The position numbers were made by a program, and so were the translations under genes. Below the pieces are notes generated by a model. It made no database searches. It had not been told where the DNA came from and was given only the letters and a program-made list of their open reading frames with translations. From JASGTU01 sp963821815 (GTDB taxonomy: Bacteria; Chloroflexota; Anaerolineae; Caldilineales; Caldilineaceae), in assembly GCA_963821815.1 (NCBI GenBank), contig CAWGFG010000006.1, forward strand, positions 372,001-436,000: a stretch of DNA of 64,000 nt, written 5' to 3'. The first letter of the stretch is position 1. The number at the start of each line of letters is the position of its first letter. Below are positions 42,842-51,914 of this stretch, piece after piece.

Positions 42842-43453
42842 CTAGCTACTAGCGGAATCTTCATCCAATAAGCCTGGCATCAATTGCACGCGTAGGATGC
42901 CCGCCTCAACGTCCACAGCCCGGATTACGTCTGCGATAGCAGGAAGGAGAAGTTCTCTACCCTGGTTTATGCCTTCAGCCGGTTCGATAATATAGACATC
43001 GTTAGCGCCGGTCTCCATAACGTTCCGCACGGTTCCCAGAACCCGCTCTGTGGTATCCACAACCGTCAAACCAACAATATCGTGGATCCAGTAGGTATCT
43101 TCTTCTAGGCCCACCGCCTCGGATTCAGGGATAAAGAGCCACTGGCCCCGCAGTTCCTCAGCCTGCGTCCGATTCTCAATGCCCTGGATTCGTATCAATT
43201 GCATACCCTTGTGCTGGCGCGACGTCTTTACGCCGACTTCTATTAGATCCTCACCCAGCAAGACGATATTGCCGACAGCGAAGCGTTCTTTGTTGTCGGT
43301 ATGCGGTTCAATCTTGATCTCCCCGTTGAGCCCGTGCGCGCCGACAATCAATCCTACGGCCATAACACCGTCGGGAATATGCACTGGTCGGTTACGATGA
43401 TGATAAGTGGCACGCGAAGCGCCTGTTGGTAGATTAGGAGGTGGTGACGACAT
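42842..43453 (-). CDS. rimM: Ribosome maturation factor RimM
   Basis: A 203-residue RimM, which assists 30S head assembly and binds S19. The N-terminal RimM domain (VGLIVGAHGLNGEIKIEPHTD, cited as VGLIVGAHGLNGEIKI) is followed by the PRC-barrel domain with EDTYWIHDIVGLTVVDT, GANDVYIIEP and LLPAIADVIRAVD. A Pro/Arg-rich N-terminal extension of about 25 residues precedes the first domain. ATG 43453 has AGGA 6 bases upstream, supporting the long form. It closes the ffh-rpsP-khpA-rimM series; the usual next gene, trmD, is not present. Confidence 0.93.
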   Translation of the reverse strand: MSSPPPNLPTGASRATYHHRNRPVHIPDGVMAVGLIVGAHGLNGEIKIEPHTDNKERFAVGNIVLLGEDLIEVGVKTSRQHKGMQLIRIQGIENRTQAEELRGQWLFIPESEAVGLEEDTYWIHDIVGLTVVDTTERVLGTVRNVMETGANDVYIIEPAEGINQGRELLLPAIADVIRAVDVEAGILRVQLMPGLLDEDSASS

Positions 43454-43619
43454 CAGGTATCCTAATGAATTTTCTGTTACTGTTACGAGACTTTATTGTC
43501 GAACGTACTGCACATACGAAAACAGCGAAAGCAACCTTCCGCTGTCCGTAAATCTCATCATACTCTACGTGCACCTTTGGTACACATGACTGCAGTCTAT
43601 AAGCGGTCTGTTCTGTCAG

Positions 43620-43847
43620 TCAGTCAATCTCCAGAATGACATCTTTATCTTCGTGCCGAGCTGCCACATTGAGCAGTGACCGAATTGCGTTAGCCACGCG
43701 GCCGTTCTTACCGATGATACGACCAGTATCGGACGGCGCTGCGCGCAACTTAATGATCGTCATTCTGCGCGTCTCTTTTCGATAGGCGCGTACTCGGTCC
43801 GGCTCTTCAACCAGATTTTCGGCGATATACTGCACTAACTCTTCCAT
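43620..43847 (-). CDS. khpA: KH-domain RNA-binding protein KhpA
   Basis: A 75-residue single KH domain protein (YlqC family) with the GxxG loop IIGKNGRVANAIRSLL. KhpA proteins bind many RNAs and in Gram-positives partner KhpB/Jag in controlling cell elongation and division. AAGGTG lies 5 bases before the ATG. Position between rpsP and rimM is the conserved one in many phyla. Confidence 0.93.
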   Translation of the reverse strand: MEELVQYIAENLVEEPDRVRAYRKETRRMTIIKLRAAPSDTGRIIGKNGRVANAIRSLLNVAARHEDKDVILEID

Positions 43848-43874
43848 AGAGCACCTTACATTCGTGCTGGGACG

Positions 43875-44192
43875 TTATACTGTTTCCGCAGCGGGTTCCT
43901 CTTCAGTTTCTTCTGCAGTTGTTTCGTTGGTCGCAATCAGCTTGCCGTCCTCGTCGATGACATTCTGCTGTCGCAGAATATGTGCGACGGCGTCACTCGG
44001 GCTTGCACCGTTGCGCACCCACTCGGCGGCTCGCTCGGTGTCTAGCACGATCTCGGACGGATCCTTCAACGGATCATATGTACCGATGGCTTCGATGAAC
44101 CGACCGTCGCGCGGTGAGCGCTGGTCTGCAACCACGATACGATAAAACGGCTTCTTTTTTGCACCCATACGTCGTAAACGAATTCGAACCAC
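43875..44192 (-). CDS. rpsP: 30S ribosomal protein S16
   Basis: A 105-residue S16 with the family N-terminus MVRIRLRRMGAKKKPFYRIV and the RDGRFIEAIGTYDPL block. A short acidic Glu/Thr-rich tail (about 88-105) extends beyond the conserved core. It starts with GTG at 44192, with AAGGAG 10 bases upstream. It is the second gene of the ffh operon, 27 bases before khpA. Confidence 0.95.
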   Translation of the reverse strand: MVRIRLRRMGAKKKPFYRIVVADQRSPRDGRFIEAIGTYDPLKDPSEIVLDTERAAEWVRNGASPSDAVAHILRQQNVIDEDGKLIATNETTAEETEEEPAAETV

Positions 44193-44239
44193 TTTTTGTA
44201 CGCTCCTTAAGTCGAAATATATAGCCTATGTAGCCTAAT

Positions 44240-45601
44240 CTAATTCATGCCGCCAAACATATCCATCATATTCCGGGGGATTCCGCGTCCGCGTCGCTTG
44301 CCCTTCCCACCGGTCATGCCCATTTGTTTCATCAGTTTCTGCATATCGCGGAACTGCTTGACAAGCTGATTCACATCCTGGACGGTCGTTCCGCTGCCGC
44401 CTGCAATTCGACGGCGCCGACTGCCATTCAAAACAGAGGGGTTGCGCCGTTCAAATGCAGTCATACTGTTGATAATGGCTTCCGTTTTTTTAATGCCGCC
44501 TTCAGCTTCGGCCATGTCCAGGTCCTTGGTCATGCGTCCTACGCCTGGAATCATGCTCAGAATGTCACCCAGAGGCCCTAACTTCTTGATCTGCTTGAGC
44601 TGCTCCCGGAAATCTTCAAAGTTGAAGTCGCCTTCCTGCAGCTTCTTCTCCATGGCGGCAGCGTCCTGCTCGGAGATGTTCTCCTGTGCCCGCTCGATGA
44701 GCGTGAGCACGTCGCCCATGCCTAGAATTCGGCTCGCTAAGCGATCCGGCTGGAATGCTTCCAGATCGGATACTTTCTCGCCGGTACCCAAGAACTTAAT
44801 GGGCACGCCGGTCACCTCACGCACGCTCAAGGCAGCGCCGCCGCGCGCATCACCGTCAATCATGGTCATGACGAGTCCGGTGATTGCCACCCGCTCGTTG
44901 AAGCCTTGCGCGACATTGACCGCTTCCTGACCGGTCATCGCATTGACAACGAGCAAAACTTCGGACGGTCGTGTGACCATACGCACCTGTTCGAGTTCAC
45001 GCATCATATCGTCATCAATCTGCAAGCGCCCAGCCGTATCCACGATGACCGTGGTATAGGCTTTCTCGCGTGCAAATCGCACTGCATTCTTGGCAATGGT
45101 CGGCGGAGGCACGTCGAGACCTTCGCTGTACACAGGGATATCCAGTTGATTGCCCAGCACCTGAATCTGCTCAATTGCTGCAGGACGGTACGTATCCGCC
45201 GCAACAAGCACGGGGCGCTGACCGGATTTGCGCAGACGCAAAGCCAGCTTGGCACCTAAAGTAGTCTTGCCTGCGCCTTGCAGACCCACAAGCATGATCA
45301 CATGCGGCGTCTGACCGGAAAGCTCCAGCGGAGCCGGTTTGCCCAGGAGCTCGATTAGCTCATCATTGACAATTTTCACCACCTGCTGCGCTGGCGTCAG
45401 GCTGTCCATGACCTCATCACCGACGGCGCGCACCCGCACCTTGGCGATGAACTCCTTGACAACCTTGAAATTAACGTCCGCCTCCAGCAAAGCAAGACGC
45501 ACCTCACGCAAGGCGGCGTCAACGTCGGCTTCGCTCAGACGCCCTTGGCGTGCTAGTCCGTCAAATACACTTTGAAGTTTGTCTGATAAACTCTCGAACA
45601 C
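44240..45601 (-). CDS. ffh: Signal recognition particle protein Ffh
   Basis: A 453-residue SRP54-type GTPase that binds 4.5S RNA and signal peptides. N domain 1-90; G domain with GLQGAGKTT (about 106-114), DTAGRLQID, TMIDGDARGGAALS and GTGEKVSDLE; Met-rich M domain from about 300 with MIPGVGRM, RRRRIAGGSGTTVQDVNQLV and a Gly/Lys/Arg-rich C-terminus. The start is GTG 45601 without a strong ribosome site; ATTATA at 45647-45652 is a possible minus-strand -10 box (TATAAT). First gene of the ffh-rpsP-khpA-rimM series. Confidence 0.96.
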   Translation of the reverse strand: MFESLSDKLQSVFDGLARQGRLSEADVDAALREVRLALLEADVNFKVVKEFIAKVRVRAVGDEVMDSLTPAQQVVKIVNDELIELLGKPAPLELSGQTPHVIMLVGLQGAGKTTLGAKLALRLRKSGQRPVLVAADTYRPAAIEQIQVLGNQLDIPVYSEGLDVPPPTIAKNAVRFAREKAYTTVIVDTAGRLQIDDDMMRELEQVRMVTRPSEVLLVVNAMTGQEAVNVAQGFNERVAITGLVMTMIDGDARGGAALSVREVTGVPIKFLGTGEKVSDLEAFQPDRLASRILGMGDVLTLIERAQENISEQDAAAMEKKLQEGDFNFEDFREQLKQIKKLGPLGDILSMIPGVGRMTKDLDMAEAEGGIKKTEAIINSMTAFERRNPSVLNGSRRRRIAGGSGTTVQDVNQLVKQFRDMQKLMKQMGMTGGKGKRRGRGIPRNMMDMFGGMN

Positions 45602-45857
45602 GGTCTATCGTCCATTATCGTTAAGAATTGGTGCTGCCAACACTCAATTATAGATTTTTTACTATGCAATCGAATGGTAGCCACAAACTTGAAATACCCG
45701 CTGGCATGCGCATATGTCCTCACAGAAACATAAGCGCACACGACTAGCAATTGTACCGCTAGTGAACTCGCCGGTCAAATGCAACCTTATCGAAGGCAGC
45801 CACAGGCGGTTACTATTGGCGTTAAGGAAATTCAGCGCTAATTCGCCTAAACATAGA
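45602..45857. other. Intergenic region upstream of ffh
   Basis: Together with 45858-45953 this is a 352-base gap between ffh and the LysM gene. Apart from a possible TATAAT (minus strand, 45652-45647) for ffh and the hairpin at 45858-45885, I see no gene; short open frames here lack ribosome sites and family motifs. Confidence 0.5.
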
Positions 45858-45885
45858 AGGAGCGCCAGCATGAACTGACGCTCCT
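45858..45885 (-). terminator. Candidate hairpin terminator of the LysM/sigma unit, weak T-run
   Basis: AGGAGCGCCAG (45858-45868) and CTGACGCTCCT (45875-45885) pair with one C-A mismatch around a 6-base loop. On the minus strand TTCTATGTTT follows. It lies 68 bases after the LysM gene stop. Confidence 0.45.
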
Positions 45886-45953
45886 GTATAATCTACATTG
45901 GCTAGACGGCGACTACGTCTCCACTATCTCCTGCCGTTCGACAGTACCTACGG

Positions 45954-47249
45954 CTAATTGGCAGGTAGGGCAAGCTCTTGTCCGATAAGGATCGTGTCGC
46001 TGTCCAGGCAGTTAACCTTCATAACGTCGTCAACCGTCGTGTCTCGTTCATTGGCCAGGCTGGTGAGGTTGTCACCGACCTGCACCACGTAACCCTCCCA
46101 GCCCGCCGGCGTCTCCATACCACAGCTGTAGGTTTCAGCAGCCTGGACTGCATCTGCCGGTACGTACAAGACTTGGTCAATGACGATGGTCTCACCGTTT
46201 AGGCAGTTGGCCGTCACGATATCATTCACATCGACGGCACCGCGTCGAGCAATGTAGGATAGATTGTCTCCTGGGACGACTGTGTACTCGACCCATCCTT
46301 CAGGCTGTGCCACGTTGCAACCGACGACTCCCACTTCCTGTTCGTCGGCCGTTGGAGCAGGCGTAGCCGTCTCTGCTGGCGCTGCTAGCACAACCAGCGA
46401 GATGCCCTGCACCGTGTCGCTCTGCCCTGGCATGATCTGGTAGACAAGGCCGACTTTTGCACCAGGCGCCAGGTCGCCGTCAACTTCCATGGGTCGGAAG
46501 ACTTCTTCATTGGCGTTCGGCTGATAGCGGTCCATCACTGTCAGTCCGCCGATCTTCAGCAGGCGACCACTCTTGCCATAAAAGATCTGAGTGTCTTCGG
46601 CTTGGATCACGGCACTATTGGCATCGGCTCGTTCTGCGGCCTTGGCTACGTCTGAAGCAAGTTCCTGCTCCTGTGCCTGCCGCACGATGTCACGCTGATC
46701 CGGGCGGGAGAGCTGGAGTTCCTGCTTGCGCATCCACTGCTTAAACGAATACGTTGCATCGCCCGGCACGGAACTCTGCGCCATCACCACTAGCGAGGAG
46801 CCAGTGAGCAGTACGATTGCGAGCAGCGCGATGATTGGCGCTAAACGCATCGTCTTCATCGAGAACGTGCTCTGTAGCGCATCGAGTATGCGTTGCAGGA
46901 ATGACGGATCTGGCTCGGTTGATGCCGGAATGGCACGGCGCGGCGGCTCGGCAATACGAACTGGCCGATACGCGTGCGCAGCCTCTTCTCGACTGCGAAT
47001 CTCGGACGCGGCAGCCAAGAAACTTTGTTTGGCGGCCATGCGGGTGGATGCGATTGGTTGCGGGACAGGCTCGTGCTGCACCTCCAGCGCCAATTGCACA
47101 ATATGCAATTCATCACGCAGTTCGTCTGCGTCGGCGTATGGATAGGCGGCAACGATAGCCTCTATAGACTCGCCATCCTCAAGGCGGCCTACCGCTTCCT
47201 CAAACACATCATCCGGGCTTAAATTTTGAATACTGTTATTACCGTTCAT
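45954..47249 (-). CDS. Membrane protein with DUF5667-like region and two LysM domains, probable anti-sigma factor
   Basis: A 431-residue single-pass protein. Residues 1-130 are cytoplasmic and helical (SPDDVFEEAVGRLEDGESI). A membrane helix lies at about 137-158. Outside, SSVPGDATYSFKQWMRKQEL resembles the DUF5667 segment (shown as SVPGDATYSFKQWMRK), then a beta-rich region (210-290), and two LysM repeats: YTVVPGDNLSYIARRGAVDV and YVVQVGDNLTSLANERDTTV. Each LysM is preceded and followed by Cys residues that could pair. It starts 83 bases after an ECF sigma gene, the classical place of an anti-sigma factor. LysM binds N-acetylglucosamine polymers, so it may sense wall state. The anti-sigma role is inference. 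Confidence 0.82.
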   Translation of the reverse strand: MNGNNSIQNLSPDDVFEEAVGRLEDGESIEAIVAAYPYADADELRDELHIVQLALEVQHEPVPQPIASTRMAAKQSFLAAASEIRSREEAAHAYRPVRIAEPPRRAIPASTEPDPSFLQRILDALQSTFSMKTMRLAPIIALLAIVLLTGSSLVVMAQSSVPGDATYSFKQWMRKQELQLSRPDQRDIVRQAQEQELASDVAKAAERADANSAVIQAEDTQIFYGKSGRLLKIGGLTVMDRYQPNANEEVFRPMEVDGDLAPGAKVGLVYQIMPGQSDTVQGISLVVLAAPAETATPAPTADEQEVGVVGCNVAQPEGWVEYTVVPGDNLSYIARRGAVDVNDIVTANCLNGETIVIDQVLYVPADAVQAAETYSCGMETPAGWEGYVVQVGDNLTSLANERDTTVDDVMKVNCLDSDTILIGQELALPAN

Positions 47250-47332
47250 GATTCGACTCTTGCCCTTGTATAGATCTCTCTATCTATGCTGACGCATCAG
47301 AACGCAAACCGATGCGGTCAATTAGGCAATTC

Positions 47333-47941
47333 TTACGTTGGTACCATGAGCTGACGAAGCGTTGTAACGGCTCTATGTTGCAGCGCCTTTACTGCTCCCT
47401 CAGTCTTGCCCATCATGGTAGCGATCTCACTGAAACTATATCCCTCTAGAAAGCGTAGCGAAATCACTTCCGCCTGATCATCGGTGAGCCTGCCGATCGA
47501 CGTTCGCAGATACTCCGAATCCAAGGCAATCTCGGCCGCTCGAACCGGGTTATTACCGGGATCAGGCATCACCGGAACATCATCGATGGATACCTGTTTC
47601 TGCCGGTCTCGGATTCGATAGTGATCGATTACGAGATTGTGAGCGATCCTGTACAACCAACCTGAGAACGAACTGTGCCACGTTTTGTCGTTGTGGATGG
47701 CTTCCAGCATTCGCAGAAACACCTGAGCTGTAAGGTCCTCTGCGAGCGTCTGGTTGCTCGTTCGTCGATAGATATAGTTGTAGATCTTCAGCTCGTAGCG
47801 ATCGTATATTTCGCCGAGCGCATCTTCATCAAGTTTGGCAACACGCTCAAGCAGTTCAGCTTCCGATAAGTCTCCAGGCAATTTGGTTTCGCTGACTCGC
47901 ATACTTTCTAAAGGCCTTCTGTTCATGATGACGTGGGCCAT
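47333..47941 (-). CDS. ECF-type RNA polymerase sigma factor
   Basis: A 202-residue sigma-70 family factor with region 2 (ALGEIYDRYELKIYNYIYRR, then AEDLTAQVFLRMLEAI and WLYRIAHNLVIDHYR) and region 4 (LTDDQAEVISLRFLEGYSFSEIATMM, cited as AEVISLRFLEGYSFSEIA, and KTEGAVKALQHRAVTTLRQ). It lacks regions 1.1 and 3, so it is an extracytoplasmic-function factor. The start could be ATG 47941, 47926 or 47902. The downstream LysM membrane protein is its likely regulator. Target promoters cannot be deduced. Confidence 0.93.
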   Translation of the reverse strand: MAHVIMNRRPLESMRVSETKLPGDLSEAELLERVAKLDEDALGEIYDRYELKIYNYIYRRTSNQTLAEDLTAQVFLRMLEAIHNDKTWHSSFSGWLYRIAHNLVIDHYRIRDRQKQVSIDDVPVMPDPGNNPVRAAEIALDSEYLRTSIGRLTDDQAEVISLRFLEGYSFSEIATMMGKTEGAVKALQHRAVTTLRQLMVPT

Positions 47942-48155
47942 GGTCTAATCATTACGGTCAGTTGCGTTATTTCTACGAAAGATGAAGATATATTCATAAA
48001 CAGACCTGTGCAGACCAGATACTAAATCCATCAGGTGTACAGGGCTGATGATTGGTTCGTGTTTTGGCTGTGAATCGCGGGCTAAAACGCACTGTACTGG
48101 CCGCGTCATGTAGCTCTCCTTCCTGCTCAACAGCACATCGTTCGAAAAGCTGCAA

Positions 48156-48827
48156 TTACGAACTCTGGACCTGATCCTCTGCTTCCGCAACTATCTGTGT
48201 CGGATGGGTCGTCGGGTCAATTGAGTCTGCCTCCTGGTCAGGTGCGGCGGTCGACGTCGAGCGGTAGACAACCCAGATACGTTGAAATGCCGTCACATTC
48301 GTGAAAATGGCAAGTATCCACAGGACCGGCAGCATCCATCCCGTCAATAGACCAAACGCCAGCAGGATAATCCGTTCAGGACGCTGGAGAAGTCCGATCT
48401 TGCATTCGACGCGGATGGCTTCTGCGCGAGCTCGTGTGTAGCTGACCATCAGTGAACCCGTGATCGTCACAAAAACGAGCAACAATTGCGTGCGCGTATC
48501 TGTGGATGCGGAATAGTGGTAGGCGAGGCCGAGAAAGACGACGCTTTCGGAGTATCGATCAAGGCTGCTGTCTAAAAACGCGCCGAATGAACTTGTCTGG
48601 CCAGTGTTGCGCGCAACGGCGCCGTCCAATGTGTCGAAGAACGCTGCAAAGACCATGAGGATTCCTCCCCAAAACAGTCTGCCCGATCCCAGCACGACGG
48701 CTGTAATCATGGCAAGGCCAAAACCCATGATCGTAAGCATGTTGGGCGTCAGGCCAAGGCGAACGAGCCATTTGGCAATGTGGGCTAGCGGCACGGCAAG
48801 TAGTTTGCGGCCGTAGTCAGAAATCAT
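48156..48827 (-). CDS. CDP-alcohol phosphatidyltransferase family protein
   Basis: A 223-residue membrane enzyme with about six helices and the full family motif: FFDTLDGAVARNTGQTSSFG then AFLDSSLDR, i.e. D-x2-DG-x2-AR-x8-G-x3-D-x3-D. It transfers a phosphatidyl group from CDP-diacylglycerol to an alcohol such as inositol phosphate or glycerol phosphate. Length and the C-terminal hydrophilic tail fit phosphatidylinositol-phosphate synthase-like proteins, but PgsA-like activity is possible. Start is ATG 48827 with AGGAG 7 bases upstream; a TTG one codon earlier is unlikely. Confidence 0.9.
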   Translation of the reverse strand: MISDYGRKLLAVPLAHIAKWLVRLGLTPNMLTIMGFGLAMITAVVLGSGRLFWGGILMVFAAFFDTLDGAVARNTGQTSSFGAFLDSSLDRYSESVVFLGLAYHYSASTDTRTQLLLVFVTITGSLMVSYTRARAEAIRVECKIGLLQRPERIILLAFGLLTGWMLPVLWILAIFTNVTAFQRIWVVYRSTSTAAPDQEADSIDPTTHPTQIVAEAEDQVQSS

Positions 48828-48921
48828 CAATTGACTCCTGTGTCTGGGTGGAGGCGCTTGTAGACTGATTCGCTCAACAACCGTACTTAAACCGAGTATC
48901 GGGTGCAGCTTAGTCGTCGAT

Positions 48922-48950
48922 AGTGTACACTGAGTGGAATATCAAGTCAA
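48922..48950 (-). promoter_or_regulatory. Candidate sigma-70 promoter of the CDP-alcohol phosphatidyltransferase gene
   Basis: Minus strand: TTGACT (48950-48945), 17-base spacer, TACACT (48927-48922). The -10 box lies within a 10-base palindrome, AGTGTACACT (48922-48931), and a doubled TATATTGCA (48962-48970 and 48972-48980) lies just upstream; both could bind a regulator. The remaining part of the 48828-49262 gap holds only the hairpin at 49198. Confidence 0.55.
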
Positions 48951-49197
48951 ACACGTCATAATATATTGCAGTATATTGCAACGATGAATCTGACTACATC
49001 GGGCGCAGTAGCGCAGACGCTGAGCAGCCGAAGAGTTTGGTGCGGACAGGTGAATGACTATTGAGCGAAATGGCAAGAATTTTGTGAAGCGATGATGCAC
49101 GAGCGCGCTCGAATCTACCATCCGTCGCGCCGTTGTTCGCGTCCCAATGCTCAATTACGCATAAATGCATGGGCTCACAGAAGCCCTAGCAATAGCA

Positions 49198-49224
49198 AGA
49201 GGGGAGCGATCATCGCTCCCCTCT
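49198..49224 (-). terminator. Hairpin terminator of the FG-GAP protein gene
   Basis: AGAGGGGAGCGAT (49198-49210) is exactly complementary to ATCGCTCCCCTCT (49212-49224). It lies 38 bases past the stop at 49263; on the minus strand only TTGCTATTG follows, so the T-run is poor. Confidence 0.6.
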
Positions 49225-49262
49225 CTACCCTAGCTTAACTGACTGGCAGTCTACTGGGTAGC

Positions 49263-51578
49263 CTAGTCGCTGAACACATTTAGTGTCGGCGCCCAAGCAC
49301 GATTGCCCGGAGCCACGCACATATTGACGATGGGCACGATGGTTACATTGTCCGGCGGTAAACCGGCGCGACTGTCGGCTACGAGTACAAGCACAGCTTT
49401 CGACGACGTGAAGTCGGTACCCAAGACAGAAGGATCGATGGTAAAGCGTATCTCAGCCGGCACCTGATTTGAATTATATCCGGCATTGGTGATCCAGTCT
49501 ACGGTGTTGGTCATTGTGACGATTGCAGAGGACGATACCTCTGGTGATACACGCGTGCCAGGATAACGAACCGAATTCCCATTCTCGTCGTAGAGCGTAA
49601 CCCAACCCTCATCATCGACCTCGCCGCCGGTGATCTCGCCAGTGAGTTGGCTTCCAGCGGAAGATACTTCACTTGGAACACCCAAGATTGCCGCTTCAAA
49701 AAAGAGGTTTTCACCCCCAGTTACGCTGACCACCACCTCAGTCGTATCCGAGATCGGCGCTGTACACGGGTAGTAAGTCTGCCCGATCTGTGCAGGGTCA
49801 ACGTCGAGTTTGATATCGACCGGTGAGACGGTCATCTCTAGCTGGATTTCATATGGAGTGTTCACGACGGCTTCTGTGCTGTTGACATAAACAGAGCTTG
49901 TATACAATCCAGCACTTACGCTTGTTGCATCGAACTCGACCTTGATCGTTCCCGGTGTCGAACCCTGTATTGGTGTGAATGAGGCCCATGAAGGTATACC
50001 GGAGAAGTAGTAGTTCACCGGGTCCTGTGTACCCACATTTTTGACTTCAAGTGTTGCTACATTCTGCTTCGTGCCGGACTGAAGCGATGCGGAGATTGAA
50101 TCAGCGCTGATACTGAAGGTCGGATCCGTTGCAAAGCCAGCGGAGTCCAGATCTCCCACGGCTAGGGTGTCATTGTTGGAGTTATACGGCGCAAGCGGCT
50201 CTCGAATCGTACTGCTCTCATCGACCGTCTCATCCGGCCGCGGATAGATGATAATATACTCCTTGCTAATGAGGATGACTTCGTCCTTGCCGTCTCCGTC
50301 AACATCACCGCCTTCACCCAGCGTATATGCATTCTGAGTCCCATTTGGCAGGTCTGCCAACGATTCCTCAATCGGGTAGTCAGGATTCTCTCCCCAATAG
50401 TCTTGGTCGTCGCCCCACTTGTCAACCATAATCATGCGCACGCCATTGTCGCTAGGTTGCTTGCGCAGGATGAAGACTTCCTTGTCTCCGTTGCCGCTGA
50501 TGTCTGCTAGGAACACAGACTCTGGGCCTGCAAACGCCCACTCCTGGTCGCGATTCAAGTCATTATCAACGGCGTCCCACTTATAAACGAAAAGACTATT
50601 ACCGGCGGCCTTGGCCGAACGCACTTCTGCGATTTCGTCCGATCCGTCTTCGATAATCTGACCCACAGCAACTTTGAGTATTTTATCGCTATCTGTGCTT
50701 TTGCCATCAATCGCTAGAAATCCTTGTGCGATGTCAAAGACATCAAAGCGTGACTTGCCATTCGATGTATCACCTTTGCTATCTACCAGCACGACCTCGT
50801 CTGGTCCTGTCCCGTTGATATCGCCAGAGTCGCCCCATTTCCAGCGACGGCCTAAGAGCGGATCGATATAGCTTACGTGCTCTTTCCAGGCGCGGCCAGT
50901 CGGTCTACCATCACTATAGAAAGCATCGCTGGCGCTGGGATCGGTGTTCAGCACGACTGCCACGGCATAGAGAGTAGGCGTGCGATAGACGTAGGTGATT
51001 TCGTCACCCCTTATATTTTCGTCGAAATCGCCGGCGAGGATCAGTTCAGGATACCCGGGCAAAGTATACTCCCAGAGCGTATCCCAAGGTATTCCATTGA
51101 TCTCCTGGGTAGCATCAGTCACGCCAGAGGAGACTACAGGATCGTAGATGGCAATTTGAATGGCATCATTCGGGTCCGTGCCGATCGCGGCAATTTCCAT
51201 GTCCCCGTCGTCGTTCACGTCGCCAAGAGCAACATCCTTCCAGCCGCCTTTGGGGCTAATCCATTGCACCTCTTTTTCGCTGTACTGGTAGTCATACACG
51301 CGAATAAATCCGTTGGCGTCTATGTAGACGATTTCGTCTGACGTATCCGAATTGGCCTCCGCTGCTACAGGAGTCGCATCAATACCGATGCCTACGAGCG
51401 GGCTGATCACCATGACTAGCAGGAGAAGCGCCACCGGCCATTGCCTATGGCTTCCTGCTTGCATCCTAGTGGCCGCACGAGTCGTTCGTTTGAAGGCTAA
51501 TATGTTGACGGGATTATCTGTTTTCTTTTTTCTTCCTAAATTCGTTTGGACAAGCGGTTTTGGATGTCTATTTTCCAT
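49263..51578 (-). CDS. Secreted FG-GAP/VCBS-repeat protein with BACON-like domains
   Basis: A 771-residue surface or secreted protein. A basic N-terminus and a hydrophobic helix at about 48-66 (VALLLLVMVISPLVGIGI) form a signal peptide or anchor. Residues about 80-490 contain Asp/Gly calcium-binding loops of FG-GAP/VCBS propeller type: GDVNDDGDMEIAAIG, GDINGTGPDEVVLVD, ADISGNGDKEVFILR and GDVDGDGKDEVILIS. From about 490 on, a BACON-like beta-sandwich (FSISADSISASLQSG, YYFSGIPSWASFTP) and a second beta domain follow. It probably mediates adhesion or carbohydrate/protein binding; no enzyme motif is seen. ATG 51578 has AAGGA 11 bases upstream. Confidence 0.83.
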   Translation of the reverse strand: MENRHPKPLVQTNLGRKKKTDNPVNILAFKRTTRAATRMQAGSHRQWPVALLLLVMVISPLVGIGIDATPVAAEANSDTSDEIVYIDANGFIRVYDYQYSEKEVQWISPKGGWKDVALGDVNDDGDMEIAAIGTDPNDAIQIAIYDPVVSSGVTDATQEINGIPWDTLWEYTLPGYPELILAGDFDENIRGDEITYVYRTPTLYAVAVVLNTDPSASDAFYSDGRPTGRAWKEHVSYIDPLLGRRWKWGDSGDINGTGPDEVVLVDSKGDTSNGKSRFDVFDIAQGFLAIDGKSTDSDKILKVAVGQIIEDGSDEIAEVRSAKAAGNSLFVYKWDAVDNDLNRDQEWAFAGPESVFLADISGNGDKEVFILRKQPSDNGVRMIMVDKWGDDQDYWGENPDYPIEESLADLPNGTQNAYTLGEGGDVDGDGKDEVILISKEYIIIYPRPDETVDESSTIREPLAPYNSNNDTLAVGDLDSAGFATDPTFSISADSISASLQSGTKQNVATLEVKNVGTQDPVNYYFSGIPSWASFTPIQGSTPGTIKVEFDATSVSAGLYTSSVYVNSTEAVVNTPYEIQLEMTVSPVDIKLDVDPAQIGQTYYPCTAPISDTTEVVVSVTGGENLFFEAAILGVPSEVSSAGSQLTGEITGGEVDDEGWVTLYDENGNSVRYPGTRVSPEVSSSAIVTMTNTVDWITNAGYNSNQVPAEIRFTIDPSVLGTDFTSSKAVLVLVADSRAGLPPDNVTIVPIVNMCVAPGNRAWAPTLNVFSD

Positions 51579-51914
51579 TGTGTTCGATATCCTTTCTTGC
51601 CGTGCACGCGATATACCGGCGGGTTTGTTTCAGGTTGCCTATTACCACCGACAGGTTATATGCTAAATAAGCGTCTCATAGTTGAAATACGTTCCCATTA
51701 TCCATGAAGTCATGCCGACTTTTCTTGCATATGCTATGGTACTGTATGGACCAGGTGGAGACAAAACCTGAGCCGGTTAACCCTGAGTTTGTCGACCAAT
51801 GGATGAATTCGTATAGCGCCTTCTGCGGATGGAAGGTGACATTACAGATATTTATCTGTGACAGCTGTATGTTTCGGCTACCGGACAATCTACTAATATA
51901 AGGAGACAACATCA
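51579..51914. other. Divergent intergenic region between the FG-GAP gene and mdh
   Basis: This 336-base gap must hold both promoters. I see no clear hexamer pair. A 65-codon open frame (51704-51901, plus) lacks a ribosome site and recognisable features, so I do not call it a gene. Confidence 0.4.
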
